From: Macrosoma leucophasiata
Lineage: Eukaryota; Arthropoda; Insecta; Lepidoptera; Hedylidae
Direction: 5' to 3'
NCBI GenBank assembly: GCA_036365455.1
Contig: JAWQUS010000010.1
Coordinates: 24,476,501-24,540,500, forward strand
DNA length: 64,000 nt
Positions within the stretch are counted from its first letter, which is position 1; each line of letters opens with the position of its first letter. A model generated the notes under the pieces. It had not been told where the DNA came from, ran no database searches, and saw only the letters and a program-made list of their open reading frames with translations. Below, in pieces: positions 42,085-54,482 of this stretch. Both the position numbers and the translations under genes were made by a program.

Positions 42085-42525
42085 GCTTATCTATAGGCCA
42101 TGAAAATATTTGTCCCGGTGCGGCGATCGAACCCGCGACTCATCGCGATTATTTGTCCTGACAAAATATGTAAGTATATATTGTTAACCATTATTAATTT
42201 AATTTGTTTGATCTGCTTGACATCCGTGAAACACCAGGGTCCCAGATGAAAATCAGCGTCAAGTCGATTGATGTGATCGACTTGACATGAAGCTGATCTG
42301 GGCTCCCATTTGGACCAGCCGTGAGACTTAATCTCTTTTTTTTTCTTTTTTAATTGTTATTGTTTTTGCTTTTTGTTTAATTGTACCTGTGTACCAATCG
42401 TCTGGCAATTTGTATCGTCATGTCTCTGTGCTGTCCAAATAAATGTTTTCTTTTCTTTTCTTTTTTTCTTTTTCATCGAATCAAACGGTCGTCTCACACC
42501 GCTGGACTAACCGAATCGTCGAATA
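42085..42525 (-). mobile_element. SINE T1 copy split by an insertion
   Basis: The body and B-box part (42085-42145) and the A-box head (42474-42525) are separated by 328 bp. Joined, they match the T1 family. CATCG is present on both sides of the insert. Confidence 0.75.
42146..42473 (+). mobile_element. Insertion inside SINE T1, TTTTC tail
   Basis: The 328-bp insert has 5-bp flanking duplications (CATCG at 42141-42145 and 42474-42478), a strong hairpin (ATCAGCGTCAAGTCGA with its near complement, 42252-42296), AATAAA at about 42439 and a TTTTC-repeat tail. Tail and polyadenylation signal suggest a retroposon. Unidentified. Confidence 0.65.
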
Positions 42526-43071
42526 TTGCACATAATAATTGTTGTTTTATTTGTTATTTTAATGAAACAAAAAACATTATAAAACCGTAAATAAGTGATC
42601 ATCAAAAATAATTACAATTTGCAATAGGTCTGAAAGAAAGCAAGATCAGAAAAAAAATCTATGAATTAATTTCTTTTTTGTTTATTCGAACCCATAGCAA
42701 AATAGAAAATGTGAATAATTTTTCCGTCAGTTGAAATAGGTTACATCAAAACAAGAATGTACTAACCAATCGTGTGAACCGCCGCAGCCGGTATAATTAC
42801 CCAAAAGAAACGATCCCAAAATTAATTTGGTATTAGTCTTAGTTTTCATAGCTAATTGAATACGCCTCGTGCCGGTATTGAATTCCATTTGGTATTTCAC
42901 AATATTGAGCTCAACTTCAATATTGAGTTGGTAATTGGAAATTGATTGCAACTTAATTACAGATTCCGACCCTGTGCTGGTCCGGGATTTTATATTGAGA
43001 TTGTTACCAGCAGATGCGTTGATGTCGCTCGATCATTTTTTAAGATCGAAATAAATTATTTAACGATAGGC
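42526..43071. other. No gene seen
   Basis: AT-rich; nothing recognised. Confidence 0.4.
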
Positions 43072-43190
43072 AATAATAATAATAATGGCAACCCATTATA
43101 CATCCCACTGCTGGGCACGAGTCTCTCTCCTTTTTGAGGGGAGGCCTGGAGCTTACTCCACAAGGCTACTCCAATGCGGATTGGTGGAGA
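43072..43190 (-). mobile_element. LINE-tail-like repeat B, copy 2
   Basis: AATAATGGCAACCCATTATA, CCCACTGCTGGGCACGAG and GGAGGCCTGGAGCTTACTCC match repeat B inverted, truncated. Confidence 0.65.
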
Positions 43191-43510
43191 AAAATAGTAA
43201 AGAGTAATGTAACTTTCATACAATCATCGCTTTGATTTTGGTTCCATGAACGAAAACAAGCTGCTATTATAACAAACGCTGAAACTTTTAAGGTAGATAA
43301 TGCTTGGGTAGCAGTTAGTCGAGACAGGATCATTTCGCCGAGCGGCCAAAAAACGTGCAATAGCCTGACGCGTTGCGGTGTGCCCTTTTTATGCCCCGCC
43401 TACGGTGTATCTACGTGAACTCTTTGGCCCCGGGAGAGTGGGAGTGTCAAAAGAGTTCGACCGTTAACCTGACGGCGGGACCACCGTAAGGCGGCTGGGG
43501 CTAGGGTTTA
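43191..43510. other. No gene seen
   Basis: A GC-rich patch at 43365-43500 of unknown identity. Confidence 0.4.
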
Positions 43511-43764
43511 CTGGTGGTAGAGCTCCAGTGACGGAGCTTGCGGGCGTAGACACCAAATCATTACCTTATGTACTTGCCGCTAAATGGTAGTGTTCAGCAC
43601 TATCGTGTTATTACCGGCACAGAGGCATAACACCTTAGGCCTCAGGAGTGGCAACGCATCTGCATTTTGACCTCTGGTCATTGTGTTGGTGTCCATAGGC
43701 TGTAGTCGTCACTTAATATCAATGTGAATTACATGCTTGTTTGCCACTTTCATTACATAAAAAA
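43511..43764 (+). mobile_element. Family A retroposon, nearly full length
   Basis: All hairpins and an A tail; about 30 bp around GGTCAGGTGG are deleted. Confidence 0.85.
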
Positions 43765-44231
43765 GGGTGCAGAGACAACGATCTACCCGTACAACTCTTC
43801 TCCAGCCGTCTCCTCGCCACAGCAGCGAGTGGCGGGCAGAGCCATGCCAGACGTCGTTCCCTCTCTAGGTTCCTCTTGACTTCACCGGTGTACCACCGGT
43901 TACTGAGCCCCCCCGCCACGACAACGCGAAATCCCTTGGGGGGGGGGAATTACAGTTTAAGCCAAAATATCGATCAAAAAGCAATAAAGAGCTTAATGGA
44001 TAAAAATCGTCGCTATATGGAATGCATCACTAAAATTTTTATTGTCATCGGCTATTGCATGTTGTCAATAAATCGCTTGAAGTCGACCCGGTCAATATCT
44101 CACTTTACGACGCATAAAACTTTTATGCTATGTCGCTATTATAAAACGCGGGGCCCATGAATTATGGATAAACGTGATTTCACTGCCGCTTGATACGGTC
44201 ATTGAATGAAATTAACCTAATAAGTTTTTTA
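43765..44231. other. No gene called; GC-rich unidentified segment
   Basis: 43780-43960 is GC-rich with open frames on both strands (139 codons plus, 66 codons minus), but the frames begin inside the family A tail and show no domain. Confidence 0.35.
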
Positions 44232-44425
44232 CTGGTGGTAGAGTTAGTGTAGGAGCTTGAGAACGTAGGTACCACGGCATCTGCCCTCAAATGGTTCAGC
44301 ACTATCGTGTTCTGGTTAGTTGGCCCCGTAATTAATATTTAAATGTCAGGAGTTCTAATGCATATGCATTTTGATCTCTGATTTAAAACCAGATGTTTAA
44401 AGGCTGTAGTCATCACTTAATAGTT
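44232..44425 (+). mobile_element. Family A, diverged, 3'-truncated
   Basis: 5' hairpin partly lost (GAGTTAGTG), middle hairpin and CTGTAGTCATCACTTAA present. Confidence 0.65.
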
Positions 44426-44501
44426 TAAAGGAAAAAGTGTCATGAAATTCAAGGTAAATAATGCATCTACTACTACTATTTGTAACTACTCCTATTTCTC
44501 A

Positions 44502-44800
44502 CTGGTGGTAGAGCTCCAGTGACGGAGCTCGCGGGCGTAGGCACCACCGCATAACCTAATATACTTGCCGCTAAATGGTAGTGTTCAACACTATCGTGTT
44601 CCGGTCAGGTGGTAATGTACGGCCCTGTAATTTCCGGCACAGAGGCATAAGACCTTGGGCCTCAGGAGTGGTAACGCATCTGCATTTTGACCTTGGTCTT
44701 TGTGTGGGTGTCTATAGGCTGCAGTCATCGCTTAACATCAATGTGAACTGCATGCTTGTTTACCACTTCAGCTACATAAAAAAAAAAAAAAAAAAAAAAA
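44502..44800 (+). mobile_element. Family A retroposon with 23-A tail
   Basis: Full length and close to consensus; the uninterrupted A tail of 23 bases marks it as one of the youngest copies. Confidence 0.9.
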
Positions 44801-45190
44801 CGCAACCTGCATCTATAGCAAACACGTTGACTAGGCACTGGTTCGACGCGCATTTTCCTATTTCCAACTTATGAAACCTAATTGTAATTGTACGTAATAG
44901 TATTTAAGTCATTCTAATATTTGTAAGCCAAGTGTGTTCTATAGTTTCCTATGTGTGTATTTGTTGTTATAATGCTAATTAGATATAATAAACTATTTGT
45001 TTTCTAATTAAATAAAAATTATAATAATAATATATTATATTGAATACGCAATATCTGAAGGACACATTAAATGAACCATGGAGAATCGAGTATTCGTGGT
45101 CGTATTTACAGGTGTAGTGGCTCGCTTTACAATCCTTGGGCACTCGTGGCGTGTTCTTTCTGGAGCATTAATGGAATAGTCCGTCTTTTA
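44801..45190. other. No gene seen
   Basis: AT-rich. Confidence 0.4.
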
Positions 45191-45470
45191 TTTATTTTTA
45201 TGTAATGGAAGTGGCAAACAAGCATGCAGTTCACATTGATGTTAAGTGATGCCTATAGACACCCACACAAAGACCAAGGTCAAAATGCAGATGCGTTACC
45301 ACTCCTGAGGTCTATGGTTGTTATGCCTCTGTGCCGGGAATTACAGGGTCATTCATTACCACCTGACCGGAACACGATAGTGCCAAACACTACCATTTAA
45401 CGGCAAGTATATTAGGTAATGCGGTAGTGCCTTCGTCCGCGAGCTCGGTCACTGGACCTCTACCAACAGT
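45191..45470 (-). mobile_element. Family A retroposon, full length
   Basis: Inverted full-length copy ending ACCAACAGT. Confidence 0.85.
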
Positions 45471-45611
45471 AAAAAATGTCTAGTGTGGATTTTATCCAGG
45501 CTGTCCATCTTATAGGCAACCTACCTCTAGTACGTGTGCTCTCAACTTGTCCCTGCACTGTCAGGTGTTCGATTGATATATCGTTACGATGCGATACATG
45601 GCCGAAAAAGG

Positions 45612-45659
45612 TTCAATGTTGAGTCTTACACTCGAGTGAGTGTAAGACTCAACATTGAA
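45612..45659. repeat. Perfect 22-bp inverted repeat, 4-nt loop
   Basis: 45612-45633 and 45638-45659 are exact complements around GAGT. Confidence 0.9.
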
Positions 45660-46324
45660 TGCCGGGGGTGGAGAAAGAGGCGTTGTCATTGGCTGTTCCC
45701 GCCTCATAGTCCGCCACGCATCGACTTATCGTATGGCAGCGCTCGCGCATCTTTTACTTTTAATTTATATTTTGTACGTTGTTGCGGTTAAATTCTATTA
45801 TAATTCTCATTACAAAATTATACTGTCCACTTAAGTTTAATTCCAACACTCCACCGTGATCCGTCTATACATTCAGGTTTTCATAAATTATGATAACCCT
45901 ATTTATAATTCAGATCAATCAGTAGATGTATTTATTCGTCGCCGAATTGACACCAATCCCCAGCAAAAACACAAAGCAACATAAACCGTGCAATAAATCA
46001 AACTTATAAATCAGTTGGCGTATGTAAACCGCACAACATTAAAAGTTGCGTAAAACAGTGCGGTCGCGGCGCGGGTGACAGCTTTTCACTTTGTTAGCAT
46101 TTTATTTGAGAGTAACCACCATATCTGATGGTTGGTGGTTTAAGGCATAGGCGGTAGATATATCTTTTCTGAAACTCGATATATTTAAAATAATCCTGTA
46201 ACATCTGCTTGAGCTATTGCAATTCATAGTCATAATTTCAGACGAAAGTCTACTGCCTTCCCATAAGGTGGGCATATTGCGGGACGCTGCTGCCCTTACT
46301 GAGTTACTGTTCTTAACTGTTCTT
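45660..46324. other. No gene seen
   Basis: Mixed composition; the 85-codon plus frame at 45534-45791 spans the palindrome and has no domain. Confidence 0.4.
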
Positions 46325-46390
46325 AATTGGTTTGAACGACATTTTTCGGGTGACTGACAGCATTTTATAGTGAAATAATCTTCTAAAAAT
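46325..46390 (+). repeat. Repeat F, diverged copy
   Basis: TTGGTTTGAACGACATTTTT, CGGGTGACTGACAGCA resembles the first half of repeat F. Confidence 0.4.
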
Positions 46391-46880
46391 AAAACAAATA
46401 AATAGTCTTTCACTAATAGGAGAGCCGTCGCGTCTTTAAGCCTTCATGTTTAATTAGCATTTTTATGACATGTATCAGTAGTTGCGATAAATGAAGAATC
46501 TACACAAAAACTTCTATAATGTAACCTAAGGTATTAAAAAAAAATCATATAAAATTGCTTAAATCTCGTAAAAAAGTAGTCTACGTTGTAAACAGACAGT
46601 AAAACGATTGTTCATCTGTGCGATCTAAGAAACATCTGCAACAGCGAAATTTTCAAGACATTGGCAAATACGAGTAAAGTCCTTTAAATTTTATTTTATT
46701 GGATATTCAGTTTACATTATCGTTTTAGGCATAATTCATCTGTATTGAAAAAAAAATATTACATCGTCTTTGAAATTTAAATTACTATTACTATTTGTCT
46801 GTTACAAAGTTATTTGGACTAAAGATTAGTAGTAACATTGAGAAGGAAAACATATTTCACTAAAACGCGCGCCGCGTGTC
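46391..46880. other. No gene seen
   Basis: AT-rich. Confidence 0.4.
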
Positions 46881-47010
46881 TGTGGTAGTTCCTGAGTGGC
46901 AATGAAATCTCTGGTTTCATGTAAATGTTTACAAACTACAGTATTACTCATCATCAATGTAAATTGTATACTTGTTTGCCACTTAATGACGTAACAAAAT
47001 ATAAAAAAAA
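46881..47010 (+). mobile_element. Family A remnant
   Basis: Decayed, with TCATCAATGTAAATTGTATACTTGTTTGCCACTT still recognisable as the 3' hairpin and tail region. Confidence 0.5.
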
Positions 47011-48525
47011 CAAAAGTTAAATGCAACACGAAAAGTAATGACAAATATAAACGCTCTCGCTTATAACATGAAATAGCTATCGCGTTGATCTTTCACGGAA
47101 AGGGTTCACGACTAAGCCCTCTATAGAGCCAAAGGGACTTTGTTAGATAAAACTTGTTTGGCCCAATCCTTCTTAAAAAAACGCGTTATCAATTTAATCA
47201 TTGGTTACTTAAAGATTTTTGTATACTCCATTTTAACGTTCTCAAAGGACTGCGTTGAATTAATAATGTTTTACACATAATGGAACGAAAATGGATTCTG
47301 TCTTGGGATTAGAATGTGTTTTTTTTATATTGGCAGCTATTTATGGTAATGGAATTATTGCCGCTGTTGTTATCCATGCTAAGTTGTTATATTTTTTTCA
47401 TGGTAACATAAAAATAGGATTACTAGTGATAGAACTCTAAAGTTGCGAGTTCAAATTATAGTTAAATCAATGTGTTTAGTGTAATAAGGACACTGGGAAC
47501 AAAAAGTCAGATCCGTTTTGTAAATTGAATTGACAGATACTTCAAGATGGCGTCGTGACGCTATTATCACCATTTTAATTTGTTTTGATGAGTTTAATTA
47601 AATATAATTTCTTATCTACATTCTTTCGTTCGCATGTGGTAAAGTTATTTTAGACAAAAATATATAGATTTATTCATTGTTTAAGATAAATTATTATTTA
47701 AGTAACAATAATAAAAAATAAACTACCTCATAATAGATCAGAATAAATTATTTTTATAAAGTCCTCAAGTACTTTGAAGTTTATGCTTCCTGTCGCATGC
47801 CACGTCCCGTACAAGTGGTATAAATTATTCCAAATGTATCTATATAATAGCAACCCGAGCAGCCAAGATAAGTAATAATGGATGCACAGTCTAAAGAAAA
47901 CGAACATGTTTATTATGGAAGTATTGAAATGACAATTGAACCAAATTCTTTACTTTTCAAATATACAGGACAAATTTGGCGATATGAAACCATTATGTTG
48001 GTAACAAAAACAATGTTCTACAAAGCCAAATCTAAGTTACAATCAGAAAAACCACACATAACGCGTAGCGCATGAAAACTGGCATTCCTATATCAGCACT
48101 TTTTAATCCACTGGTTATTGTACGGGAAATACGCTTCTAATGTGCACTGTATTCTCACCAATTAAGGTTGTGTTTCGTTTAACAATTAGCTTTATTATTT
48201 TTCAAGTGATATATGGCATGAAATCGGCGGCAGTTTATCGCTCGGATGTCGTGGTTCGTGATGGATGAAGCCGCATACTGGGTTTATAGTTTTTGAAGTG
48301 AAAAATGAGTTAAAACCGAGTCATTAGTAGCGAGTTCAAGTTTTTAGGGGTCGATATTAATTTGTTTTTGCGTTGACATTCCTATGTTATATCCTATGCT
48401 ATCCTACAAAACGATGTTCTGTGTTTTCCGTAAGGAAAAAACTAATAAGATTGCTCTTGCGTCTGTGTGTCACAGCCGACGTGTAACGGACATAAACGAA
48501 TATTAAATATGAAGTTAGGTTTTTA
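47011..48525. other. No gene called
   Basis: A 65-codon plus frame at 47878-48075 starts at an ATG in AT-rich surroundings but has no recognised domain. Nothing else stands out. Confidence 0.35.
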
Positions 48526-48810
48526 CTGGTGGTAAAACTCCAGTGACGGAGCTCGCGGGCGTAGGCACCACCGCATTACCTAATATACTTGCCGCTAAAT
48601 GGTAATGTTCAGCACTACCGTGTTCCGGTCAGGTGGTAATGTACGGCCCTGTAATTTCCGGTACAGAGGCATAACACCTTAGGCCTCGGGAAGTGGTAAT
48701 GCATCTGCATTTTGACTTTGGTCTTTGTGTGGGTGCCTATAGGCTGCAGTCATCACTTAACATCAATGTGAACTGCATGCTTGTTTGCCACTTCCATTAC
48801 ATAAAAAAAA
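48526..48810 (+). mobile_element. Family A retroposon, full length
   Basis: Close to consensus, with a short A tail. Confidence 0.9.
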
Positions 48811-48890
48811 TGATGGCCACTTTTGGTGGATAAATTACAATAAAAACGTTTTGCAAAATCTGTCATATGACATACCAAATAATAGGTATA

Positions 48891-49080
48891 TATGTATGTA
48901 TCTTCACGCCAGGTCCCTAAAGGGGTAAGCAGAGAGTGTAAAGTGCCAGATATTCCGGTCTTGACACACCTCTAGTGATTCATCTACCTTCATCATTCTC
49001 TTCATACACGCACGCCGATTCTTAAAACTTTTGACAACACCATCAGACAGAACTCGATCTATTTGGTCATGGTAGGTCAA
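48891..49080 (-). mobile_element. ATAC-tailed LINE, 3' fragment
   Basis: About 190 bp homologous to the 3' end of 53668-54482, with more substitutions. AATAGGT near both edges may be the target duplication. Confidence 0.7.
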
Positions 49081-50085
49081 TATAAAACAATAGGTCTTAG
49101 TGTAAATGTCTCAATTTTTTATGTTATAATTTTAATATCAAAAACTTTTAAATTATTAAAGAAAGGTGTCAAAAAATGAGTATTCTCTCCTTTTATTTCC
49201 ATAACTAATGAACGTAACTTTTGAAAAGTTTAAGAGGTTTTTTTCAGACCTCCAAACCAGGCACATTACTCATAATCGGCTAAAATCACACAAACATAAA
49301 TCAGTGACGTGTTTTTACACGCGCACACAGAAGCGTAGCACGTAGGGTTATGACTTCGGGCCGAGGACATTTTAACTCTCGACATTTTTTAAGCACTTCA
49401 TTTCTTCATTAAAAAATCGCAAATCAAAATTGTTCGTGTTAAGGCTGAATTTCGATTCGAATTCTAGGCTAAACCGCGTTTTATTAAACTCAGCTTTCAG
49501 AGCAAACGGTGAAATCCGCCCTCAGACTCCTACATCCTCACGTTCGTCTAAACAGTTTTTCTTGTATTTTTCTATTTTGTTTTTTGTTTATTGCACCCGT
49601 TATTGTACGTATTCATGACATGTATGATGAGGGAGACACTGTAGCCTATAACACAGCTCTTTTCCAAAAGATATCATAACGTATCTGAACTTTGGAAACA
49701 TCCCAATCAGTATGAGTTAGGAAGTTTCTTTGTTCGGTAATAGCACATTAAACGGTATTAGATGTGGGCCAGCGTCTGGCGCGGCGCCAACCGCCGCCTT
49801 TAAAATACTCAAGTTGACTCAGTGATGGCAAGCGAAATGTCACTGCGTGCTCGCCAACTGAACTCTGACATATGAATTTACGTTTCAGCTCAATTTTATC
49901 TTATTTTGCTGTTAATTCTTTTCTAAATTTGTTACGGTAACGAAAATTGGCGCGAGATACAATACAAACTATACACAAATAAATAAAATTGGAGTGTCTG
50001 TTTGTAATACAAAAAAAACCGCTTCCTACTAAATGCTTATGTATGTAAACACGGTGCATTTACCAAAATATTTTAACAATTTTTT
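49081..50085. other. No gene seen
   Basis: TACACGCGCACACAGAAGCG at about 49316 resembles sequence at 58310, a diverged dispersed repeat. A GC-richer patch occurs at 49770-49860. No gene is supported. Confidence 0.4.
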
Positions 50086-50296
50086 TTTACCATTTTTGTC
50101 TGTCTGTCTGTCTGTTTGTCCCCGCTAATCTCAGAAACGGTTGAACCGATTTTGACGGGACTTTAACTGGCAGATAGGTTATATAGGTAGGAGTAACTTA
50201 GGTTACTTCTATACTAGCTACGCCCACGACTTCGTCCGGGTAGATACTGAACAATCATAAATTCCACGTGATAAAGTCGCGGGCACAGCTAGAATT
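50086..50296 (-). mobile_element. LINE-tail-like repeat with TGTC microsatellite
   Basis: TGTCTGTCTGTC, TTGAACCGATTTTGACGGGA and CTACGCCCACGACTTCGTCC are parts of the same widespread insect repeat as 17815-18003. Confidence 0.45.
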
Positions 50297-50334
50297 GTAA
50301 TTGTATACCTGTATTTTTGTTGACCTTATTGTGG

Positions 50335-50500
50335 AGAAATAAATTTATTTTATTATTATTATTTATTTTTTTTCATACACACCATAACGAGACAACTACG
50401 AACACATAAAAGAAAATGTATCTAATTTGGTGCAGTCGTTTGAAAGTCATGCTCGTACAAACTTTTGGTGATTCATATTTATTTATATAGATTTTCATGC
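50335..50500 (+). mobile_element. LINE-tail-like repeat (GTGCAGTCGTTTGAAAG)
   Basis: Matches 30345-30430: TAATTTGGTGCAGTCGTTT, CGTACAAACTTT, then TTTATTTATATAGAT. Confidence 0.5.
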
Positions 50501-51470
50501 TGATACATTCCCATTAGGTATCCACGAATATAGTGATAAAATAGGTATTCGTTACTTTACTAATATCCACTTAAGCACAATTGTTTTCTTGTTTATTTTT
50601 TACATAGTATCGTACATAGTGGCGGGAGTAACTTATTATATTTTCGCTTACTTAGTATAGTAAAAGATAATTTTTAAATTATTAAAAATGTCTGACTAAT
50701 AGATTAGTATTAGTAGAGTCGACTCGGTTCTTTTTTCCAACGTCTTCTTTTGATATGAACATTTCTGTTTCAGAAAAATATTGAAAATTACTGTTATTAA
50801 TTTTTATTGTTGTTAATTTTTTAAAGAATAGACCAATAGATTCATTACAATAATAATTATAATATAATATGTAATCGCGCAAGAGGCCATATTATTATAA
50901 CGTCAGTAAGATTATATTTGTGTTATTCGTACTCAACTAAGCCCACGCGTTCCTAGATTCAATCAAATTAGTTTATAATACTTTGGAACAATATTTTGAA
51001 CGGTAATACACAGAAAGCCGTACAAGTAAAGCTCAAGAATAACAAGACGCAGTACCGACACAGTAAATTAGCCAGACTTATAATTACATACGCGTACTTC
51101 ATAATATTCGTTGGAAGTTCACCAACTCCGCGGAACTCTTAGACAATGTCTAATTTAAAGTGGGATAAAGCGAGATAATAACATTAAGTATCGTACTCGT
51201 AAAGTTCGCGCACCCACTTTGGCACCTGTTGGAGTTATATTAGTACCTTTTTTGCACAAATAAAATTTAATAATAATTAAAATTTAATAATAATTAACGT
51301 CCTTAAATGCATTATATTATTGATGCCGCTTCTGATTGAAAAAACCTCTAGATTAAAATGTTACTGAAAACTTAAAATTTTACCTACGTTTCTGTTTTCA
51401 GCCAATGCAAAAATATGTAGTTTTGATGTCTTATACAATTTTTTTTGTCATCGGTATGTGACGAACCCAC
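50501..51470. other. No gene seen
   Basis: AT-rich. Confidence 0.4.
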
Positions 51471-51573
51471 TACCCCCTAGCGGAAGAATTTTCGTCTACT
51501 GGGACAGAATTCTTCCACTAGTGCAGTCAGTCAACCGAACAATGTCCTTCAAATCATTCCAATTGGGCGGTAG
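51471..51573 (-). repeat. Repeat F with hairpin, copy 2
   Basis: CTAGCGGAAGAATT and AATTCTTCCACTAG form the stem; TGCAGTCAGTCAACCGAACA links to copy 1. Confidence 0.7.
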
Positions 51574-51635
51574 TAAGTGCAATAGCGCAAGATGTGAGAG
51601 ATGCTGCTGCATCATGCGATAAAACTACTGCCACT

Positions 51636-51735
51636 GCAATCAGCCAATCCGCATGCCAAGCGTGGCGATTATGGCATATGCATGGGGAGGTTTTAGTCCA
51701 GCAGTGGACATCTTCCGGCTAAAATTATGGTAGCA
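51636..51735. mobile_element. RTE/LINE tail-like repeat
   Basis: CAATCCGCATGCCAAGCGTG, GGCGATTATGGCATAT and CCAGCAGTGGACATCTTCCG; pairs with 25228-25322. Confidence 0.45.
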
Positions 51736-52189
51736 AAATTGACTGTTATGGTTTTAGTTGCCCTTCATAGGATGTTGAGGTATTAATAACCATATAATGC
51801 TTTACAGTTATAACATATTCAGTTAACCATCAAGTTTACTAACTAACATGTGCCGAAATTCAAGATAACAATAATTACTTAAGAACTTAGTACCTTGGAA
51901 TCTATCATAAAGCTGTGAGTGTACGCGTAGTGTGTAGTAGTAGTACCTATACAATGTAGAAAAGTCCATAAAAGCCAGACAACGTAGGCGAAATTACATT
52001 CCTTATAATCATTGCATTGTTACAAAGAGATGTCATCAATGAATGTATCCAATCAAAGTTATAAATTCAAAGTTTTTAATCTACCTAGCTGATGAGTTTC
52101 AGTGTGTGATCATGGTTAATATGATCACAGATGGTTTCAACAGAAGCATTACTTATAAATCACAACTGCCTCAGTAATCTAATGGCCTA
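51736..52189. other. No gene seen
   Basis: AT-rich. Confidence 0.4.
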
Positions 52190-52595
52190 TTGATACTCAC
52201 TGAAGCAAGAGCTCCTGTGACGTGATTGAAATTCCACCCACGCTGACTCTGGACAAAACATGTGGCAATTCTCAACGATGCGGTTTTTGTTTGCCTAGAA
52301 AGTACAAATTGTGGAACGAACTTCACTCCGAGGTATTCCCTCGGTGCTTTTTTAAATTGTTATTTAAAAACATTACAAAATATGTACAATAACAAACAAA
52401 ACTCGCCAAGATTTGTCCGGTATGCTGGAAGAATCATCAATATGGGGTTCTTCAAAACTGGCGTCAGTAAGTCCTTCAGGGATGACGACGTCTTGGTAAC
52501 TTCCCTGGTCTTGCAAATATGCATAGGCGATAGTGATCGCTTTCCATCAGGTTCAGTCCATCTGTTCCATCAGGACCAGTTACTTGTTTGACAAC
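52190..52595 (+). pseudogene. LINE RT C-terminus and 3' UTR, with internal insertion
   Basis: KLWNELHSEVFPRCF at 52307-52350 is the same C-terminal block as at 4851-5400. About 90 bp of AT-rich sequence interrupts the block before NMGFFKTGVSKSF. The end (CTGGTCTTGCAAATATGCAT, GGCGATAGTGATCGC) is the usual 3' UTR of this LINE. Dead. Confidence 0.65.
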
Positions 52596-53488
52596 TTTTT
52601 GACATAAAAACGTACTTCTAAACCATATCATTAACTAAGAAATAAACTAAGAGCTAAAGAAGCTCTCTAACTTCTTTAAAGATCAATGCTTGTTACTCTC
52701 TGCATAAAAGCGTATGAGAATTCCTCAAATAAATCATACGCTGACGTCATAATACAACGTCAGAGCAGACTTAGGAAAACATCAGTTCTCCCTTGCTCCA
52801 GTACATAATTTAAAACAGTCATAATCCGCGCGGCTCAGTTCAAGTCGAGTGAGCGACTAGCATTATTCCAAGATGACGGCTACGCATCGCGAGATAAGGT
52901 GAAGTCTACATGGATAAGAAAACGATTTTATATAAAGTCATGGCTATAAATATTTCTTGCAGTCTTTGAATAGTGGTTTTAAGTTCCACTTTCTTCTTAA
53001 TTATTATTTTTTGTTCTGATAACTTATCTATTTGGATAAGATTCCCGTGGCAATGGTCCACGAGTGCTACGTTAAGGTTTGACCCTCGGGATGCGGGTAA
53101 TGTGTTCTTGAGCATTTTCCATTAGTCGATATTCTTAGCGGCACTCACAGAGTAAGGTGTCTCCGCGTCTTAACACTACATAACTACAGTATATAGAGCC
53201 GTTTCGAGCCGCGGTTATTTCACTGGTGACTTTTGACTGACATTTGCATGACCAAATTTAATTTAGACACCTGAGCTTGGCTGATGCATAAAACATGGAC
53301 GAGTATTTTTTTGTAGATTAATTCATACACAGAGACTGCGTGCGGCGAGCAATTATAAATTCGTTGAACAGCTAACTTTTTTATGTTCGTTTGGATAATA
53401 AGCAATTCTCTTATATGGTGACTCAAATAAATGTACGGAAAAGAAGGAATATAAATATATCCCGAAATAACCATTACAGACACTGAAC
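52596..53488. other. No gene seen
   Basis: Mixed; the minus frames 52906-53115 and 53220-53607 show nothing recognised. Confidence 0.4.
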
Positions 53489-53640
53489 AACTTAAGCCTT
53501 AGGAGTGACAATGCATCTGTATTTTGATCTACAGTTTTTGTATAGATGTGTGCTACCCTGGAGTATTCGCTTATCATCCATGGATCCATAAATACCGCAT
53601 ACTGCATAGCAAAGTGAGCTGCCTACTTGTTAGGTACTGC
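53489..53640 (+). mobile_element. Family A remnant
   Basis: AACTTAAGCCTTAGGAGTG, CATCTGTATTTTGATCT and a decayed 3' part. Confidence 0.45.
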
Positions 53641-53667
53641 TAGCGTGGCCAAATTGAAAATTGTTTA

Positions 53668-54482
53668 TGTATGTATGTATCTTCACGCCAGGTCCCTAAC
53701 GGGGTAGGCAGAGAGTGTAGAGCGCCAGATATCCCGGTTCTGACAAACCTCTCGTGCCTCATCTACCTTCATCATTCTCTTCATACATGCACGCCGATTC
53801 CTAAGACTTTTGACCCCACCATCAGACAGAACTCGACCTATTTGGTCATGGTAGGTCAGTCTTGGTCTTCTTGGGCCTCTGCAACCATCCACATTCGCAT
53901 TGTATATCTGTTTAGTTATTCGCTCATTCGACATTCTTTGTATATGCCCGAACCATCGGAGCATGCCTTTTTTCATTTTTTCACCGATACTATCATTCAC
54001 ACAAAGTCTCTTTCTTACATCTTCATTACGAACGCGATCGGTGAGTGATACACCGCAGATCTTGCCCAAAGATCTCATCTCGACCGCGTTCAACTTACTT
54101 TCATGCTCTTTCCTGCATACCCAGCTCTCGCTTCCATATAAAAGCGTTGGAATAAGTACAGCATTATGTACGGCTAGTCGAGCCCGCTGGCTGAGATGTT
54201 TAGATTCTAGCAGCTTACCCAACGCTCCATTCACGCAATTACCAGCAAGCACTCTTCTTTCTTTGTCAGTGGTGTACCTGCCATCCTTGCTAAAAGCACA
54301 TCCAAGATATACAATTTCATCCACCTGTTCTGACACTGCATCATCTACTACTACCCTTGCATTTGTTCTCTGTTCATCTCTTTCAAATACTAATACTTTA
54401 GTTTTATCCACATTCAATTGTAAGCCTTTCTCCATACAATCCTCTTTCATGGCCGTGACTAGTGCTTGTAGCCCAGATGGTG
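53668..54482 (-). pseudogene. ATAC-tailed RTE-like LINE, 5'-truncated, with TSD
   Basis: The minus strand carries one open frame from about 54487 down to 53683 (255 codons from an internal Met). It starts just after the catalytic FADD position (APSGLQALVTAMKED in the extended frame) and contains GLQLNVDKTKVLVF, VYLGCAFSKDG-like IVYLGCAF, LLYGSESWVCRK and LRWFGHIQRMS, the usual RT thumb and C-terminal blocks of RTE-type LINEs. The tail is ATAC repeats. The 13 bp TGAAAATTGTTTA flanks both ends (53655-53667, 54483-54495). It lacks endonuclease and palm, so it is inactive; the open frame marks it as recent. Confidence 0.85.

Noticed and set aside
43741..44160. 139-codon plus frame in a GC-rich segment
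   Set aside because: Begins inside a family A tail; no domain and no splice support.
47878..48075. Small secreted or regulatory peptide gene
   Set aside because: No signal peptide, cysteine pattern, splice sites or recognisable promoter.
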